Positions 49,976-60,000 of a stretch of DNA of 64,000 bases are shown here, piece after piece. A program made the position numbers and the translations under genes. The DNA lies in the NCBI GenBank assembly GCA_038230415.1, contig JBBRNH010000011.1, forward strand, positions 26,187 through 90,186. The letters are read 5' to 3'. Position 1 is the stretch's first letter, and each line of letters begins with the position of its first letter. Below the pieces are notes generated by a model. It was not told the DNA's origin. It did no database searches and saw nothing but the letters and a program-made list of their open reading frames with translations. The DNA is from JBBRNH01 sp038230415. Lineage in GTDB: Bacteria; Bacteroidota; Bacteroidia; Cytophagales; Spirosomataceae.

Positions 49976-51442
49976 ATGAAAACCTACTACGACCTCATTG
50001 ACCAGACGTTTGAGTTTCCGACGCGGGAATTCAACGTGGAGAACAACCACCTGACGTTCAACAACGTACCATTGATGGACATTATCGAGGAATATGGTAC
50101 GCCGTTGAAACTCACGTATCTGCCCAAGATTACCGAGCATATCGAACACGCCAAACAACTGTTTAAGAACGCGCTGAAACGGTATAATTACAAAGGCTCG
50201 TACACATACTGCTACTGCACAAAGTCGTCTCATTTCCGGTTTGTGCTCGAAGAAGCCCTCAAAAACAACATCCATTTAGAGACTTCCTCGGCATACGATA
50301 TTCCCATTGTGCGGGAGTTGTATAAGTCGGGCAAGATTTCTAAAAGCACCTACATCATCTGCAACGGCTACAAACGCCCGCTCTACACGCAGTATATCAG
50401 CGAACTCATCAATGAAGGGTTTAACTGTATTCCGGTACTGGACAACCTCAACGAGTTTGATGCCTACGCCGAGCGCGTCACCACAGAATCGGCCAACCTT
50501 GCCATTCGGATTGCCACCGACGAAGAACCCAACTTCGAGTTTTATACCTCGCGGCTTGGCATTCGCTATTCTGACGTAAACGAACTCTACAAGAGTAAGA
50601 TAAAAGACAGCAAATTCAAGCTGAAGATGCTGCATTTTTTTATCAATACCGGCATCAAAGACAGCGCGTATTACTGGAGCGAACTGAGCCGGTTTATGTA
50701 CAAATACTGCGAACTCAGCAAACTCTGCCCCGACCTCGATTCGATAGACATCGGGGGTGGTATGCCGATTCAAACCTCGTTCCAGTTCAGCTATGATTAC
50801 CAGGCCATGATTGACCAGATTGTGGAGTCAATCCAGTGGATTTGCAACAAAAGTAACGTGCCGGTGCCGCACCTCTTCACCGAGTTTGGGTCCTACACCG
50901 TTGGCGAAAGCGGAGCCGTGATTTACCGCGTGATTGACCAGAAACTCCAGAACGACAAGGAGTTATGGTACATGATTGACGGCTCGTTTATCACTCAACT
51001 GCCCGATGCCTGGGGTTTGGGCCAGAAATATATTATGCTTGCCGTGAATAACTGGAACAATCCGTACCAGAAGGTGAACCTCGGCGGGATGACCTGCGAC
51101 TCGCACGATTTTTACAACACCGAAGTCCACAGTGCCGACTTGTACCTGCCCATTTTCGATGAGCAGTCAGAAGATCAGTACATCGGGCTGTTTCATACCG
51201 GTGCGTATCAGGAATCGCTGGGCGGTTATGGCGGCATTCAGCATTGTTTGATTCCGGCACCGCAGCACGTGATTATTGACCGCGACGAGGCCGGAAATAT
51301 CACAACGCGGCTCTTTGCGCCGGAGCAAAACAGCGAGGTGATGCTCAAAATCCTGGGGTATGGCGACGCTGGCCCCGGCAGAACCGAACTGGAAGCAACC
51401 GAGATTGCCGAAAGTGAAACCGAAGAATTAGAAACTGCATAA
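49976..51442 (+). CDS. speA: Arginine decarboxylase, PLP fold III (Bacteroidota type)
   Basis: A 488-residue enzyme that makes agmatine from arginine for polyamine synthesis. The PLP lysine is in SYTYCYCTKSSHFRF (K about 83), the opening has PLKLTYLPKITEHIEHA, and LDSIDIGGGMPIQTS is the glycine loop that binds the phosphate. FHTGAYQESLGGYGGIQHC is the C-terminal active-site motif. This short form is common in Bacteroidota, unlike the 650-residue SpeA of E. coli. ATG 49976 follows the exonuclease stop by about 57 bases. Confidence 0.93.
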   Translation: MKTYYDLIDQTFEFPTREFNVENNHLTFNNVPLMDIIEEYGTPLKLTYLPKITEHIEHAKQLFKNALKRYNYKGSYTYCYCTKSSHFRFVLEEALKNNIHLETSSAYDIPIVRELYKSGKISKSTYIICNGYKRPLYTQYISELINEGFNCIPVLDNLNEFDAYAERVTTESANLAIRIATDEEPNFEFYTSRLGIRYSDVNELYKSKIKDSKFKLKMLHFFINTGIKDSAYYWSELSRFMYKYCELSKLCPDLDSIDIGGGMPIQTSFQFSYDYQAMIDQIVESIQWICNKSNVPVPHLFTEFGSYTVGESGAVIYRVIDQKLQNDKELWYMIDGSFITQLPDAWGLGQKYIMLAVNNWNNPYQKVNLGGMTCDSHDFYNTEVHSADLYLPIFDEQSEDQYIGLFHTGAYQESLGGYGGIQHCLIPAPQHVIIDRDEAGNITTRLFAPEQNSEVMLKILGYGDAGPGRTELEATEIAESETEELETA

Positions 51443-51504
51443 AATGTCAGGGGAGTTTATTCGTTTTATCAACGGCGAAAGCCCCTCACTGCTTTTATAA
51501 TTTC

Positions 51505-51633
51505 ATGAAAAAGACATTGATTATCATTGGTTTACTGGCCCTGACAACGCTTGGTTCGTGCGCCCGGCGCGGTGCTTGCCCGGCATACGGTTCTGTGCAA
51601 AAACCCGCGACCACAACGGTACGGGGCGTTTAG
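51505..51633 (+). CDS. Very small lipoprotein
   Basis: A 42-residue frame with a textbook lipoprotein signal: MKKTLIIIGLLALTTLGSC, cysteine at position 19 (lipobox LGSC), followed by only 23 residues (ARRGACPAYGSVQKP and so on). It is preceded by an A-T-rich leader. Such tiny lipoproteins are frequent and missed by gene finders. The short mature part suggests a structural or marker role; the function is unknown. Confidence 0.65.
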   Translation: MKKTLIIIGLLALTTLGSCARRGACPAYGSVQKPATTTVRGV

Positions 51634-51655
51634 TGAACCCCATTTATAGCTCCTG

Positions 51656-52126
51656 ATGGAAGCGCAAGCTGTTGATATTGTTGAAGTCGAGACGCTGCTC
51701 CCCGAAGCCATGTCCCTGAATCATTCCCGCCTGACGTACCGAATCAGTGTGTTACTTTCAGCGTATGAAGAGCAATTTGACATCATGCCCGAATTAGAAC
51801 TCGAACTAAGTTCGGGACGCGGCAAGCCCGATGTGGCGATTTTCCCGAAATTGACCTTCGACTGGGAGGAAGATATTATTCGGTATCCGTTTCCGCCCAT
51901 CACAGCCATCGAAATCTTGTCGCCAACACAGGCTTTCGACGCGCTGACGACCAAAATTCGGAAAGTTTATTTCCCCGGTGGGGTGCAATCGGCTTGGTTG
52001 GTGGTTCCCTCGGTGCGGGCTATTCACCTATTCTTACCGGGCAGACCCGTTATTATTATCTCTGACGGGCTATTTTCGGATGTAACAACGGGCGTTTCGC
52101 TGCCGATTGACGCTATCTTCCGATGA
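51656..52126 (+). CDS. Uma2-family PD-(D/E)XK nuclease-like protein
   Basis: A 156-residue protein of the Uma2/DUF820 type: a D in GRGKPDVAIFP and an acidic E in TAIEILSPTQAFD, the PD-ExK-like core. This family is very common in Cyanobacteria and Bacteroidota and of unknown role; nuclease activity is inferred from fold only. The gene starts 22 bases after the small lipoprotein. Confidence 0.85.
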   Translation: MEAQAVDIVEVETLLPEAMSLNHSRLTYRISVLLSAYEEQFDIMPELELELSSGRGKPDVAIFPKLTFDWEEDIIRYPFPPITAIEILSPTQAFDALTTKIRKVYFPGGVQSAWLVVPSVRAIHLFLPGRPVIIISDGLFSDVTTGVSLPIDAIFR

Positions 52127-52139
52127 GTGCTGGAGCCGT

Positions 52140-52676
52140 TCACGAATAAACGGCACTTTCTGCCAAAACAAACCGCGAGGCTTGGAGCAAATCAGCCGCC
52201 CGGCCATTAGCCATGGGCGGCTGATTTGCGTTCTCGTCGGTGATGTGTACCGTTCTGACCCCAACCCGCTGCCCGGCCTCGATGTCGCGCGGTCGGTCGC
52301 CGATCATCCAGGATATTGCCGGGTTAATATTGTATTTTGCCATTGCCTTTTCGAGCATCAGCGATTCGGGCTTGCGGAGCAGGGAATTGGAGGTATAAGC
52401 CGGATGATGGGGGCAGAAATAGATATCGTCCAGCACGTTACCGCAGTGTTGCTGCAAATAATCAAAGCATTTCATAACATCGGCGCGGCTATACAAACCT
52501 TTGGCAATGCCCGCCTGATTGGTGATGATAATGAGCAAATAACCCGCATTTTTGAGCTGCTGCAAGCCCTCGGCCACCCCCGCCGGAATAACCATATCCT
52601 CGACGCGATAGACGTAATCGGTGCGATCTTCATTCAGCACCCCGTCGCGGTCTAAGAAAACGCATTTGTTGTTCAT
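52140..52676 (-). CDS. gmhB: HAD-family D,D-heptose 1,7-bisphosphate phosphatase type protein (GmhB-like)
   Basis: A 178-residue HAD-IIIA phosphatase. The catalytic DxD is in FLDRDGVLNED, the second motif is IIITNQAGIAKG, the zinc loop is less clear (FCPHHPAYTSNSLLRKP), and the Mg motif is MIGDRPRDIEAGQRVG. GmhB removes the 7-phosphate in ADP-heptose synthesis for LPS. Related enzymes act on histidinol phosphate or other sugars, so the exact substrate is likely but not certain. An exact 15-bp inverted repeat lies inside the 3' part (52187-52229). Confidence 0.85.
   Translation of the reverse strand: MNNKCVFLDRDGVLNEDRTDYVYRVEDMVIPAGVAEGLQQLKNAGYLLIIITNQAGIAKGLYSRADVMKCFDYLQQHCGNVLDDIYFCPHHPAYTSNSLLRKPESLMLEKAMAKYNINPAISWMIGDRPRDIEAGQRVGVRTVHITDENANQPPMANGRAADLLQASRFVLAESAVYS
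52187..52229. repeat. Perfect 15-bp inverted repeat inside the gmhB-like gene
   Basis: Arms 52187-52201 and 52215-52229 are exact reverse complements around 13 bases, within the last 30 codons of the gene. The hairpin is stable and G+C-rich. Confidence 0.8.
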
Positions 52677-52714
52677 CTTTGCAGGAAGTTGTTGGTGAAG
52701 CGGTTACTACATCG

Positions 52715-52722
52715 CAAAATTA
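52715..52722 (-). promoter_or_regulatory. Candidate -7 box of the gmhB-like gene
   Basis: The minus strand reads TAATTTTG, an exact TAnnTTTG match, 38 bases before the start. Confidence 0.4.
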
Positions 52723-52774
52723 GAACTATTCTTGCAAAAAACTAAACAAAAATCATACCGAATAACGCTCTTTT

Positions 52775-54142
52775 ATGAACGATTACGCAATTCAACACAA
52801 AGAACGATTCCTGAACGAACTGCTCGACCTGCTTCGTATTCCGTCGGTATCAGCCGATTCCAAATTCAAACCCGATGTGCGCCGGGCCGCTGAGTTCGTC
52901 TGTCAGAAATTAACGGATGCCGGTTTAGACAATGCCAAACTGTTTGAAACACCCGGCCACCCGATTGTCTATGCCGAAAAACACGTGGACGATTCCCTGC
53001 CAACGGTGCTTGTGTACGGCCATTACGACGTGCAACCGGCTGATCCGTACAACCTTTGGCACTCCCCGCCGTTTGAGCCGGTTATCAAAAACGAACGGAT
53101 TTATGCACGGGGTGCCTGCGACGACAAGGGCCAAATGTATATGCACATCAAAGCCCTCGAAACCATGCTTGCCACCGACGGGCTGCCCTGTAATGTGAAG
53201 GTGATGATTGAGGGTGAAGAAGAAGTGGGTTCTGACCACCTCGGTACCTTTGTGGCCCAAAACCGCGAGATGCTCAAGGCTGACGTGATTCTGATTTCGG
53301 ATACCAGCATCATTGCCAACGACGTACCATCTATCGAAAGCGGGCTGCGGGGTTTGTCTTACGTGGAAGTGACCGTGACCGGCCCAAATCGTGACCTGCA
53401 CTCCGGGGTGTATGGGGGCGGGGTGCAGAACCCGGCCAACGCACTCACCAAAATGATTGCTTCGCTGCACGACGAGCAGGGCCGTATCACGATTCCCGGT
53501 TTTTATGACAACGTGAATGACCTCAGCAGAGCCGAACGCACCGAACTCGCCAAAGCCCCGTTTGACCTCACCGAATACAAACGCGACCTGGGTATTGCCG
53601 ATGTGTCGGGCGAAGCCGGGTACTCGACCAACGAGCGTACGAGCATCAGGCCCACGCTTGACGTGAACGGTATTTGGGGCGGCTACACCGGCGAAGGAGC
53701 CAAAACGGTGCTGCCATCGAAAGCGTCGGCCAAGATTTCAATGCGGCTCGTGCCAAACCAAACCCCCGATGAGATTACGGCGTTGTTTACGAACCATTTT
53801 ATGAGCATTGCCCCGACGGGTGTGTCGGTAACGGTAACTCCGCATCACGGCGGTTTGCCCTACGTGACACCCATTGATTCAGTTGAATTTGAAGCCGCGA
53901 GCCGGGCTATGGAAGAATCCTGGGGCAAAAAACCCATCCCGACGCGAGGGGGGGGCAGCATCCCGATTGTGGCCCTGTTTGAGCAGGAATTGGGCGTGAA
54001 GTCTATTCTAATGGGTTTTGGGCTGGATATTGACGCGCTACACTCGCCCAACGAGAGCTACGGCCTGTTTAATTTCTACAAAGGCATCGAAACCATTCAG
54101 CTGTTTTATAAACACTATGCGGAGATGAAAAAAATCGTTTAA
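52775..54142 (+). CDS. M20-family dipeptidase/carboxypeptidase
   Basis: A 455-residue zinc metallopeptidase of the M20 family. Metal motifs: VLVYGHYDVQPADP (H, D), GACDDKGQMYMHI (D), EGEEEVGSDHLG (catalytic E, metal E), and the last histidine in the region DIDALHSPNES. The dimerisation lid lies between about 190 and 310 (GPNRDLHSGVYGG). It acts on dipeptides or acyl-amino acids in the cytoplasm; no signal peptide. The stop lies at the start of the inverted repeat 54143. Confidence 0.94.
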   Translation: MNDYAIQHKERFLNELLDLLRIPSVSADSKFKPDVRRAAEFVCQKLTDAGLDNAKLFETPGHPIVYAEKHVDDSLPTVLVYGHYDVQPADPYNLWHSPPFEPVIKNERIYARGACDDKGQMYMHIKALETMLATDGLPCNVKVMIEGEEEVGSDHLGTFVAQNREMLKADVILISDTSIIANDVPSIESGLRGLSYVEVTVTGPNRDLHSGVYGGGVQNPANALTKMIASLHDEQGRITIPGFYDNVNDLSRAERTELAKAPFDLTEYKRDLGIADVSGEAGYSTNERTSIRPTLDVNGIWGGYTGEGAKTVLPSKASAKISMRLVPNQTPDEITALFTNHFMSIAPTGVSVTVTPHHGGLPYVTPIDSVEFEAASRAMEESWGKKPIPTRGGGSIPIVALFEQELGVKSILMGFGLDIDALHSPNESYGLFNFYKGIETIQLFYKHYAEMKKIV

Positions 54143-54215
54143 CGTTTAACGGCTAATGTTTAAGGGCTTGCCAATTGAATGACTGTGCAGCGCGTTAAAC
54201 GTTAGCCGTTAAACG
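54143..54215. repeat. Inverted repeat between convergent genes
   Basis: CGTTTAACGGCTAATGTTTA at 54143-54162 faces TAAACGTTAGCCGTTAAACG at 54196-54215; 20 of 21 positions pair. The arms consist of GTTTAAC and GGCTAA words. It lies between the M20 gene and the hydrolase gene, which converge. Confidence 0.65.
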
Positions 54216-54225
54216 ACCCTTCAAG

Positions 54226-55089
54226 CTACGCTTTCAATTTCTCTTTCAAATACGCCAACGCCCGTTTGTAGGCATCTTCAGAAGCCGCTTTATCAAACTT
54301 GGGATTACTGGGGTTGGCGAAGGCATGGTCGGCTTCATAGATTTTCACGGTGACGGTTTCTCCCGCTTTCTTCATGTTCTCCTCAAACTCGCCAACAACT
54401 TTGGGTGAAATGTAGCCGTCTTTGCTGCCAAACAAGCCTAAAACGTCAGTTTCGAGCATCTTCAGTTTTGCCACGTCCGTTTCGGGAAAACCGTAGTACA
54501 TCACGCAACCTTTGGCCTGTTTGCCTTCCAGAATGGCCGACTGCAACGATAACCCACCGCCAAAACACCAGCCTACGCTGGCAATATCGGCTTTTGGCCC
54601 GGCGTAGTTGATGGCGGCTTTCATGATGGCTCCCAGACGGGCTTTGTCGGCTCCCTGCATCAGTTTGCCCGCGTCTTCAGCTTTGGTTGCGACTTGACCA
54701 TCATACATATCCAGCGCAATTACGTTTACGTCTTTCAGGTCGTTGTAATACGTTTCGGCTTGCTGCTTAATGTAGCTGTTCAGGCCCCACCATTCCTGAT
54801 ACACAAACAACCATTTGTTTGATGGCTGCTTTGATTTCAGGAAAAAAGCGTTGGCAGTTTTACCATCTGGCGCGTCAATCTTAATCATCTCCCCGGCAGC
54901 ACTCACATACTGAAACAGAATCGGGTTGGCGTGGGCCGCGATAAAAGCGGGGTTGTCAGCAAGCGCGGCCATTCCATTCGAGACGGTTACGGCGTGGCAC
55001 ATCGGGATTGTCGTGGCTTGTGGTTCTGGTTTTTTGGGAGCCAAAACTGACAGCACGAGCGTGATGAGGGTGATAAGCAATGTTTTCAT
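54226..55089 (-). CDS. Exported dienelactone-hydrolase-family protein
   Basis: A 287-residue protein with an N-terminal hydrophobic export signal (LLITLITLVLSVLAP). The dienelactone hydrolase fold is shown by the strand FVYQEWWGLNSYIKQQAETY, the nucleophile cysteine in SVGWCFGGGLSLQ, the D in LFGSKDGYISP and the H in YEADHAFANPS. The native substrate is unknown. It is transcribed toward the M20 gene. Confidence 0.9.
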   Translation of the reverse strand: MKTLLITLITLVLSVLAPKKPEPQATTIPMCHAVTVSNGMAALADNPAFIAAHANPILFQYVSAAGEMIKIDAPDGKTANAFFLKSKQPSNKWLFVYQEWWGLNSYIKQQAETYYNDLKDVNVIALDMYDGQVATKAEDAGKLMQGADKARLGAIMKAAINYAGPKADIASVGWCFGGGLSLQSAILEGKQAKGCVMYYGFPETDVAKLKMLETDVLGLFGSKDGYISPKVVGEFEENMKKAGETVTVKIYEADHAFANPSNPKFDKAASEDAYKRALAYLKEKLKA

Positions 55090-55216
55090 GGGGTACGAAA
55101 TATATGTTGGTACACCGAATCAACGGAAAAACAGCAGGTATGGTTTTCGTTTAAAAGACAGCTTTGTTTGTTAGCCACATAAGGTAGGTTTGTATGACCT
55201 AACCGTAACCCAAATT

Positions 55217-55390
55217 ATGAACAAAGAAGAGCGAAAACAGCTTGTCATTCACCTGCGTATGCTTTTAGCCGCTCGGCGTACCCTGCTCAGAAATTTAGAT
55301 GGTTTGTTGAGTGAAGAAGAAATTAATCAGGCACTTGACCAAATGCTGAAAATAGAAGTAGAAATCAGATACCTTGAATCACTTGATTGA
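55217..55390 (+). CDS. Small helical protein (57 residues)
   Basis: A short polar frame from ATG 55217 (M-N-K-E-E-R-K-Q), with two amphipathic helices: LVIHLRMLLAARRTLLRNL and EEINQALDQMLKIEVEIRYL. No motif is recognised. It is followed 18 bases later by another small gene on the same strand, so the two may be a pair. Confidence 0.5.
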   Translation: MNKEERKQLVIHLRMLLAARRTLLRNLDGLLSEEEINQALDQMLKIEVEIRYLESLD

Positions 55391-55408
55391 TCATCAAAAA
55401 ACGCAACT

Positions 55409-55627
55409 ATGACTAATCTGGAAAAACTGACTTACCAGCTTTCAATAGCTACCACGTCGGAAGAAATAGAAAATTTAACACCAGCCATTCGTGAGTGGAT
55501 GGAACTGGGAGAAATCGAACAAAAGAAAATAGTGCAACAAGCCGTTAAGCAGCTAAACGCTCGTTTGTCGGATATGAGCCAAAACGCGCTTAATCAGGCA
55601 GGCCGTTTCGCGCCCCAAAACGTCTAA
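55409..55627 (+). CDS. Small helical protein (72 residues)
   Basis: A 72-residue polar protein, mostly helical (LEKLTYQLSIATTSEEIENL, EIEQKKIVQQAVKQLNARLS). No known family is seen. It converges with the metallophosphoesterase gene, with a 4-base stop overlap, and follows the 55217 gene closely. Confidence 0.5.
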   Translation: MTNLEKLTYQLSIATTSEEIENLTPAIREWMELGEIEQKKIVQQAVKQLNARLSDMSQNALNQAGRFAPQNV

Positions 55628-56919
55628 GCGACCTGCACTAATTCAAAAATCGTTACCTCCGGCAAGATTCCTACCCGGCCCGGATAGCCGATATAGCCGT
55701 AACCCCGGTTCACGTATAGCCGTTGGTCGCCTTCCTGATACAGCCCGGCCCACTGTTTGTACGCATACTGCGACGGACTCCACCGGAACAATTCGGTTTC
55801 GATGCCGAACTGCATCCCGTGCGTGTGGCCGGCAAACATCACGTCAATTTCCGGGAATTTAGGCCGCACCTGAGCATCCCAATGGCTGGGGTCATGCGAG
55901 AGTAGAAGTTTAACAGGGTAATCTTCGGCTCCGCGCAGGGCTTTGGCAAGGTCGCCGTATTTGGGCCAACGTGCGCCCGCGCCCCAGTTCTGGATGCCAA
56001 TCAGGGCAATTTTATCGCCGTTGGCTTCCAGAATGTGGTTCTCGTCCATCATCAACTGCCAACCCAATTGTTTGTGCGCGGCTTTCAGGTCGTTGAGGTT
56101 TTTGCGTTTGGCTTCGGGGCTGGGCCATTCGGCGTAGTCACCGTAGTCGTGGTTGCCGAGGGTGGAGAAAACACCCATCGGAGCGCGTACTTTATCAAAA
56201 ATCGAGATATAATCCCGGACTTCTTCGGCTTTGGAATTGACGAGATCGCCGGTAAAAAACACGAGGTCGGGCTTTTCACGAAGCAGCATTTCAACCCCGC
56301 CCTTAACCGCCGTTTTATTGAAAAAACTGCCCGAATGAATATCTGATAATTGAGCGATTTTCAGACCGTTAAACCCCGATGGCAGGTTTTTCAGGGGCAG
56401 TTTTATCCGCCGAACCCGGTAATCGTGCGCCCCCGAAACGATACCATAGCTGAACGCTACCAACGGAACGGCCCCGGCTACGAGCGCAGTTTTCATCAAA
56501 AAGTCAGAGCGCGAAATGGTTGGGGAGGAGGAAAGGGACGAGGGGGAAGAAGGGGACGATGGCGAAACAGGAATTGCCGCAGCTTCAGGCTTGGCAAACC
56601 GTCCAATGGCCCAGCGGACGAGCCGCCCGGCATCGTCGGCAGCGATAAACAACACGGCGAACAGCTTCGCCAGATACGGCATCACGATTCCGGTCATCAC
56701 AAACGTCCGGGTGATGCGGCCCAGCGCGTCGGGCGGCAGCATTTGCAGGGCGATATAGGCCAGCAACGCCAGCCCCGTAAAGCCCCAATACACGTAGCCG
56801 ATGGTTCGTTGAGCAACGTCTGACAATCCCCGGCTGAGTGTGCGGACGGCCTGCCAAACGTATAAATCAATCAAAAGAAGCAGCCCGGCAACGAGGAGAA
56901 AAACAAGGATTCGGTTCAT
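55624..56919 (-). CDS. Membrane-bound metallophosphoesterase
   Basis: A 431-residue protein. The N-terminal third has about four membrane segments (ILVFLLVAGLLLLIDLYVW, YVYWGFTGLALLAYIALQML), then a low-complexity serine-rich linker (SPSSPSSPSSLSS). The catalytic domain is a calcineurin-like phosphoesterase: QLSDIHSGSFF, FTGDLVNSKAE, LGNHDYGDY, LLSHDPSHWD and MFAGHTHGMQFG. It resembles the YkoQ/YkuE type that acts on lipid-linked phosphates. The reaction is not proven by sequence. Confidence 0.9.
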   Translation of the reverse strand: MNRILVFLLVAGLLLLIDLYVWQAVRTLSRGLSDVAQRTIGYVYWGFTGLALLAYIALQMLPPDALGRITRTFVMTGIVMPYLAKLFAVLFIAADDAGRLVRWAIGRFAKPEAAAIPVSPSSPSSPSSLSSSPTISRSDFLMKTALVAGAVPLVAFSYGIVSGAHDYRVRRIKLPLKNLPSGFNGLKIAQLSDIHSGSFFNKTAVKGGVEMLLREKPDLVFFTGDLVNSKAEEVRDYISIFDKVRAPMGVFSTLGNHDYGDYAEWPSPEAKRKNLNDLKAAHKQLGWQLMMDENHILEANGDKIALIGIQNWGAGARWPKYGDLAKALRGAEDYPVKLLLSHDPSHWDAQVRPKFPEIDVMFAGHTHGMQFGIETELFRWSPSQYAYKQWAGLYQEGDQRLYVNRGYGYIGYPGRVGILPEVTIFELVQVA

Positions 56920-56931
56920 TATTTAATGGGT

Positions 56932-57003
56932 AATGGACAATGAACAACGGATAATGTGTACTGATTAACAGCATTGTACATCATCCATTATTCATTGTCC
57001 ATT
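56932..57003. repeat. Inverted repeat between RND permease and metallophosphoesterase genes
   Basis: AATGGACAATGAACAACGGA from 56932 faces TCATTGTCCATT ending at 57003; the full arms of about 28 bases match at roughly 24 positions. They consist of permutations of AATGGATAATG. Confidence 0.65.
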
Positions 57004-57008
57004 GATTT

Positions 57009-60000
57009 TTATACCAACTCCGGCTCGGCGTTCGCTACTGGTGTAACCACTGGAGTTTTGGCAAACCGGGCTTTGATGCGCTCGCTAACCCAGTACATAC
57101 ACGGCACTAAGATCAGCGTCAGAACCGTCGAGAAGGTCAGGCCGTAGATTATTGTCCAGGCCAGAATATTCCAGAAAGCCGAGCTGTCTCCCCCCACAAT
57201 CAGGTGCGGGTTCAGGTCGCGGAAGAGGGCCACAAAATCAACCGAGATACCAAATGCCAGCGGAATCAGGCCCAGCACAGCCGCCGAAGCCGTGAGTAAC
57301 ACCGGCGTTAAGCGGATACCGCCCCCGTCAATAATGGCCTGCCGAACAGGAACGCCCCGGCCCCGCAACTCCTCGATAAATTCGATGAGCAGAATACCGT
57401 TCTTGACCACAATGCCGGCTAAGGCAATGATGCCCACGCCCGACATGATGACCGAGAACTCTTTACCCGCAATCACGAAACCGAGCAGTACGCCAATGAG
57501 CGAGAGCAAGATCGTGGCAAAAATGATGACGGGCTTGATGGCCGAGTTAAACTGCGTTGCCAGAATCAGGTAAATCAGCAGCAGGGCAATGCCAAACGCC
57601 GAGACTAAGAACGTGCCGGATTCCTGCTGCTGCTCCTGCTCGCCACCCGCCCGGATGCTGTATCCGTTCGGGACTTCCATCTCTTTTACGACCTCCGTAA
57701 TCTGCTGATTAATTACGTTGGCGTTGGCTCCCGGCACCACGTCTGAACTCAGCGTCACGAGCCGCTCCTGATTTTTGCGGTTAATCTGGCTGAATGTAGT
57801 TGAGTAACTGATGTCAGCTACCGAAGAAATCGGCACCTGACGCAGTTGACCGCCCGTTGTCATATCGCGATAAACAATGTTCAGGCTCAACAGCCGCTCA
57901 ATCTGACTGCGGTCGTCGGGCCGGAGCCGGATCATAATCGGGTATTCGTCTTTGGCATCGCGGAATTTCGAGATTTCCAACCCAAACAGAGCCGTCCGAA
58001 TCGTGCCGGCGATTTGCTGCGACGAAATACCTTCACGCTCGGCTTTATCGCGGTTGATCTGCACAATGATTTCGGGCTTGTTGGTAATCAAATCCGATTT
58101 TAGCTGGTCAATACCCTCAATGCCCGCCGCCGAAATGCGCTTACGAAGTTGTTTTTCGAGCGCGTTTAGGGTCGCAAAATCGTCGCCCGCAATTTCGAGC
58201 GTAATGGCTTTGCCGGTTGGCGGGCCGTTACGTTCGCGCTCCACCGATATTTCGGAGCCGGGGATTCCTTTCATCGAAGCCCGCACTTTTTCGAGCAACA
58301 CGTCGGTTGAACGACCGTTGCGGTCGGCACCTTTCACGAACGCCACCGTCACTTTCGATTTCTGGGGCGTGGCCGAACGGTCGGGGTTAAAGGGGTCGCC
58401 CGCGTTCTTGCCCACGTTCGAGATCACCGAGTTCACGATGCCCATTGCGTTGTTATCGCGCAGGGTTTTGAACACCCGCCGTTCGATTTCCTTCGTAGTT
58501 TTGTCTGTAACCAACGCATCCGTCCCGACGGGCATCACATTATAGACGTAGATATAATCGGGTTCTCCGCTGGGGAAAAAGATCACCTTTGGCTTGGCCG
58601 CAGCCACGATAAAGAACGTCCCGACGAGCAACGCAAAGGCGGCTACAATCGTAAAAACGGGCCGCCAACCAACTAACAACCATGTAATTAGCTTCCGGTA
58701 GTTATGCTTCAGGCCGGGTAGCAAATGCTCCTGAAACGGTACGATGATGCGGGGCGTGAGGATGTAGTGATTGAACACGAACAGAATTACGCACAGCACA
58801 AACAGGTTGCCAATGCCCCGGTCAATGAGATAGCCAACGGCGGCCAACGCCACCAGCACAATAAGCGGTCGGCGAATCTGGGCAAAGGTCTGTTTCTGGG
58901 CGTGGGTTTCTTCTTCGTGCCGTTTCATGAACGAGACGGCAAAAACCGGGTTCATAACATAGGCCACAAACAACGACGCAAACAGGGTCAGAATGAGGGT
59001 CAGGGGCAAAAACTTCATAAACTCACCCACGATTCCCGGCCAGAACAACAGCGGAAAAAACGGCGCAATCGTCGTCAGCGTTCCCGACAAAACCGGGATA
59101 AACACCTCACCGGCAGCCGCTTTCACAGATTGTTTGATATCCCAGTCTTTGTTTTCGTTGAAGAGCCGGTGCGTATTTTCGATCACCACAATCGCGTCGT
59201 CAACCACAATACCGAGACCGAGCAGAAACGCGAACAGCACAATCGTATTCAGCGTGAAGGTTGTGCCAACGAGTGGCCCCACAATCGGCATCAGCACAAA
59301 GGCCACCAACGCCGACAGCGGCACCGACAGCCCCACAAAAATGGCATCGCGGATTCCCATGAAGAACATCAGTACCAGCACCACAAAAATAAAACCCAAC
59401 ACAACGGTGTTAATCAGGTCGTTGAGTTCTGAGCGCGTCCGTTCCGATTGGTCGGCGGTGACGCGGATGTCCAAGCCCGGCGGAAAGCGGTCGGTTTTGT
59501 ACTCCTCAATCGTCTTTTCGATCTTGTCGGCAGCCGCTACCAGGTTGGCCCCGGCGCGTTTAATCACGTTCAGCGTCACCACCGATTTATTATCCAACCG
59601 CGCAAAATCCTGTTGCTCTTCAAACGAATCCTGCACCTCGGCCACATCGCCGAGCCGTACCGTTGCGCCGGTTCCGGTTTTGATCTGCATATTCTGGAGC
59701 TGCTTCACGTCCGAGAATTCGCCCTTCACCCGTAGCGTCCGCCGAACGCCCTCTACGTTCAGTTCTCCCCCAGAAATATTGATGTTTTCGCCCTGAATAG
59801 CCGACTGCACGTCGAAGAAGGTCAGGCCCGTCGCCTGCATCCGGGGCAAATCCACGTTGATCTGGATTTCTCGTTTCAAGGCTCCCACAATGTCCACGCG
59901 GCTGATTTCGGGCATCGCTTCAATGGCATCCTGCAAGTCTTCGGCGTATTCTTTGAGTTGCTTGATGGAGAAATTACCGGCCAGATTGACGTTCATGATC

